A stretch of DNA of 7,367 nucleotides from Paracoccaceae bacterium (lineage in GTDB: Bacteria > Pseudomonadota > Alphaproteobacteria > Rhodobacterales > Rhodobacteraceae). Below are positions 6,223 through 7,367 of the stretch, piece after piece. The notes below the pieces were generated by a model. It did no database searches. It was not told the origin of the DNA and was given only the letters and a program-made list of their open reading frames with translations. How positions within the stretch are numbered: the stretch's first letter is position 1; the number at the start of each line of letters is the position of its first letter. The position numbers and the translations under genes are program-made. The stretch covers positions 1 through 7,367 of the forward strand of contig SKOX01000424.1 in the NCBI GenBank assembly GCA_007119835.1, written 5' to 3'.

Positions 6223-6257
6223 AAAAAGCGCCGCGGCGTGCTTTCGCCGTCGCGGCG
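6223..6257 (-). terminator. Candidate intrinsic terminator of the aspartate dehydrogenase-like gene
   Basis: On the minus strand CGCCGCG (6257-6251) pairs with CGCGGCG (6235-6229), with a partly paired interior (GGCG with CGCC). The right arm is followed one base later by five Ts (6227-6223). It begins about 50 bp after the stop codon. Stem plus T-run is the standard Rho-independent layout. Confidence 0.55.
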
Positions 6258-6308
6258 GCCGGGCGTCGGGCTGCGCCGATGTCCGGTCGGGCGCTCCCGG
6301 TACAGCGA

Positions 6309-7121
6309 TCAGATCACCAGTCGGGCGGTCTGGTTCGCGACGGCGTGGGCGAGGCTGAAGGCCGTCGAAGCGGACGTTCTGGGATTGGCGCTCGGGCGGC
6401 CGGCGCTTTCGACCCGCAGCGTTCCGATCTTGCTCTCGGCCTCCAGGATGCCGGTGTTGCCGGTCGCCTCCGGGTCGGCCACGAGCCGGACCTGCGTCGC
6501 GTCGAGCCCCAGGCCCGCGAGCGCCACCGTCGCGGCGAGGTTGGCGTTCTTCGGGTAGGCGAGCGCCGCCTCCCGCGCGGTGCCCTCGAAGAACATTGCG
6601 GGCCTTGCGAGCGCGTCGAGGTCGAGCGCCGCCTCCGCAGGGGTGCCGCGCCAGGCCGCAGGCGGCTTGATCGAGGTGTAGGTGACCCGCTCGAGCCCGG
6701 CGAGCCGGTGCGCCCCGAGACCATCGAGCCCGGCAAGCGCGCCGGCCGGTATGAAGAGACGCCCCCGGTGCTGCGCCCCGCCCGGAAGCCATTCCTCGAG
6801 CACGCCGGGTCGGGCCAGGGCACCGGTAGAAGCCGCCATGACGTCGATACCGGCCGCGAGCAGCGCCGGGGCGAAGGCGGCGAGCGCCTCCTGGCCGGCG
6901 CACTCGACCGCCAGGTCCGGACGCACCTGCAGCAGCTCGGCGAGGCTGCCGGCGACGGCGACGTGCGGGGGCAAGGCGGCGCGCGCGCCCTGCGCATTCG
7001 AGCGGACCGCGACGGCGACGAGCCGTGGCCCCTCCGAGTCGGCGAGCAGGCGCTCCGCGAGCACGCGGCCGATCGCGCCGAAGCCGATGATGGCGACCGT
7101 CCCGACAAGACGCGACGTCAT
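6309..7121 (-). CDS. Aspartate dehydrogenase-like protein (NadX/DUF108 family)
   Basis: 270-residue NAD(P)-dependent dehydrogenase of the L-aspartate dehydrogenase family. The family oxidises aspartate to iminoaspartate, which can feed quinolinate synthase for NAD synthesis or release oxaloacetate. Seen are the Rossmann motif VAIIGFGAIGRVLAERL (9-25), ECAGQEAL (73-80), IPAGALAGLDGL (124-135), IKPPAAWRGTP (151-161) and YPKNANLAATVALAGLG (189-205). The catalytic-region segment ADPEATGNTGILEAESKIG (215-233) is followed by NPRTSASTA (246-254). In the family as I know it the segment reads N-[TV/R]-H; here residue 224 is Gly, so the usual catalytic histidine appears missing. The ATG at 7121 has GGAGGG 9 nt upstream. 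No nadA, nadB or nadC lies alongside. It is followed by a terminator, so it is probably monocistronic. Family assignment is good; activity as a true aspartate dehydrogenase is uncertain. Confidence 0.87.
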   Translation of the reverse strand: MTSRLVGTVAIIGFGAIGRVLAERLLADSEGPRLVAVAVRSNAQGARAALPPHVAVAGSLAELLQVRPDLAVECAGQEALAAFAPALLAAGIDVMAASTGALARPGVLEEWLPGGAQHRGRLFIPAGALAGLDGLGAHRLAGLERVTYTSIKPPAAWRGTPAEAALDLDALARPAMFFEGTAREAALAYPKNANLAATVALAGLGLDATQVRLVADPEATGNTGILEAESKIGTLRVESAGRPSANPRTSASTAFSLAHAVANQTARLVI

Positions 7122-7130
7122 GCTGCGCAG

Positions 7131-7136
7131 CCCTCC
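7131..7136 (-). promoter_or_regulatory. Ribosome binding site of the aspartate dehydrogenase-like gene
   Basis: GGAGGG on the minus strand, 9 nt before the ATG at 7121, supports that start. Confidence 0.6.
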
Positions 7137-7324
7137 ACCTTCACGCGAGATGTTTCACGGTCCCTTGCGCCTGCGGCCCATGTCTTGCCGTACCTTGCCG
7201 CGCCGCACGGCCCGTCAGCAAGGCTTTAGGCAGCCGTCCCGCAGCCGAGCGGCCACAGGCGTCGAGCTCGGGCGTCGGCCGCCTGACCCGGGCGCGAGGC
7301 CGCGGTCGCTCCCCTGCCCCGGCA

Positions 7325-7349
7325 GGAACGCTCCCAGCCGCAGCACGTT
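7325..7349 (+). promoter_or_regulatory. Sigma-EcfG promoter directed rightward, out of the window
   Basis: GGAAC (7325-7329) is followed after exactly 16 bp by CGTT (7346-7349), with the same spacing as the promoter at 4399-4423. Transcription would start near 7356 and run off the right edge. The target gene is not visible, so the evidence is the motif plus its non-coding location. Confidence 0.58.
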
Positions 7350-7367
7350 GAGCATGCGACCCGCGAA

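Larger units (their letters stand above)
7122..7367. other. 246-bp right-edge region, no convincing gene
   Basis: After the dehydrogenase start no reading frame gives a recognisable protein on either strand. It contains the dehydrogenase ribosome site, three CTTGC words in helical phase (7164, 7184, 7194), a tight hairpin CCTGCC-CC-GGCAGG (7313-7326) and, overlapping its end, a rightward EcfG motif. It looks like a divergent promoter region between the dehydrogenase and a plus-strand gene outside the window. Confidence 0.5.

Noticed and set aside
6160..6903. Extension of the metal-binding protein frame up to 6903
   Set aside because: It runs through the dehydrogenase gene as a shadow frame, and the ATG at 6159 begins a proper signal peptide.
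6132..7229. 365-codon plus-strand open frame opposite the dehydrogenase
   Set aside because: Same antisense artefact; the opposite strand has intact Rossmann and family motifs.
7313..7326. CCTGCC-CC-GGCAGG hairpin as a terminator
   Set aside because: The loop is only 2 nt, there is no T-run, and it overlaps the -35 element of the rightward EcfG motif; probably a chance GC palindrome.
7214..7367. Possible minus-strand gene fragment entering from the right edge
   Set aside because: All three minus frames give short, compositionally biased peptides without recognisable motifs, and the plus-strand EcfG motif better explains the region.
1..7367. CRISPR array, tRNA or rRNA gene, insertion sequence
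   Set aside because: I looked for regularly spaced repeats, cloverleaf-like segments, and transposase motifs or terminal repeats, and saw none.

Overview
The window is very GC-rich and densely coding, with strong third-position G/C bias. The gene content points to an alphaproteobacterium: an ACR3-type arsenic operon, a 125-residue stand-alone LOV protein, a DUF108-type aspartate dehydrogenase, and two exact matches to the general-stress promoter read by sigma-EcfG (GGAAC-N16-CGTT). I cannot name the genus from sequence alone.

Layout. All recognised genes lie on the minus strand except the LOV gene. From 3619 leftward to the window edge runs an arsenic-resistance operon in the transcribed order arsR, arsH, acr3, a tandem-domain universal stress protein gene, and arsC (cut by the left edge). 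ArsC reduces arsenate to arsenite, Acr3 exports arsenite, ArsH is a flavoprotein linked to organoarsenical oxidation, and ArsR is the arsenite-sensing repressor. The stress-protein gene overlaps the acr3 stop codon, so it belongs to the same transcript. The ArsR carries its cysteines at the C-terminus (Cys-Cys-X6-Cys) rather than in the DNA-binding helix.

The middle holds a divergent pair separated by 339 bp. A general stress protein 26-like FMN-binding split-barrel gene (3859-4344, minus) has a consensus EcfG promoter, a 16-bp perfect palindrome in its expected leader and a strong Shine-Dalgarno sequence. A short LOV blue-light sensor gene (4684-5061, plus) has the photoactive Cys motif but no output domain.

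The right part has an orphan periplasmic metal-binding protein of the ZnuA/TroA/SitA class (5167-6159, minus), preceded by a clear inverted repeat that may be its operator. Upstream of it is an aspartate dehydrogenase-like gene (6309-7121, minus), whose usual N-x-H catalytic histidine appears to be glycine. The last 246 bp contain no convincing gene, but a second exact EcfG motif near the right edge points rightward, to a gene beyond the window.

How it fits together. The arsenic operon is a functional unit. The other genes are not obviously one pathway, but EcfG promoters, a stress-protein homologue, a Usp and a blue-light sensor suggest a stress-response neighbourhood. No wholly new system is evident. 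The best leads are the Usp built into the ars operon, the LOV/EcfG pairing, and the His-to-Gly change in the dehydrogenase.
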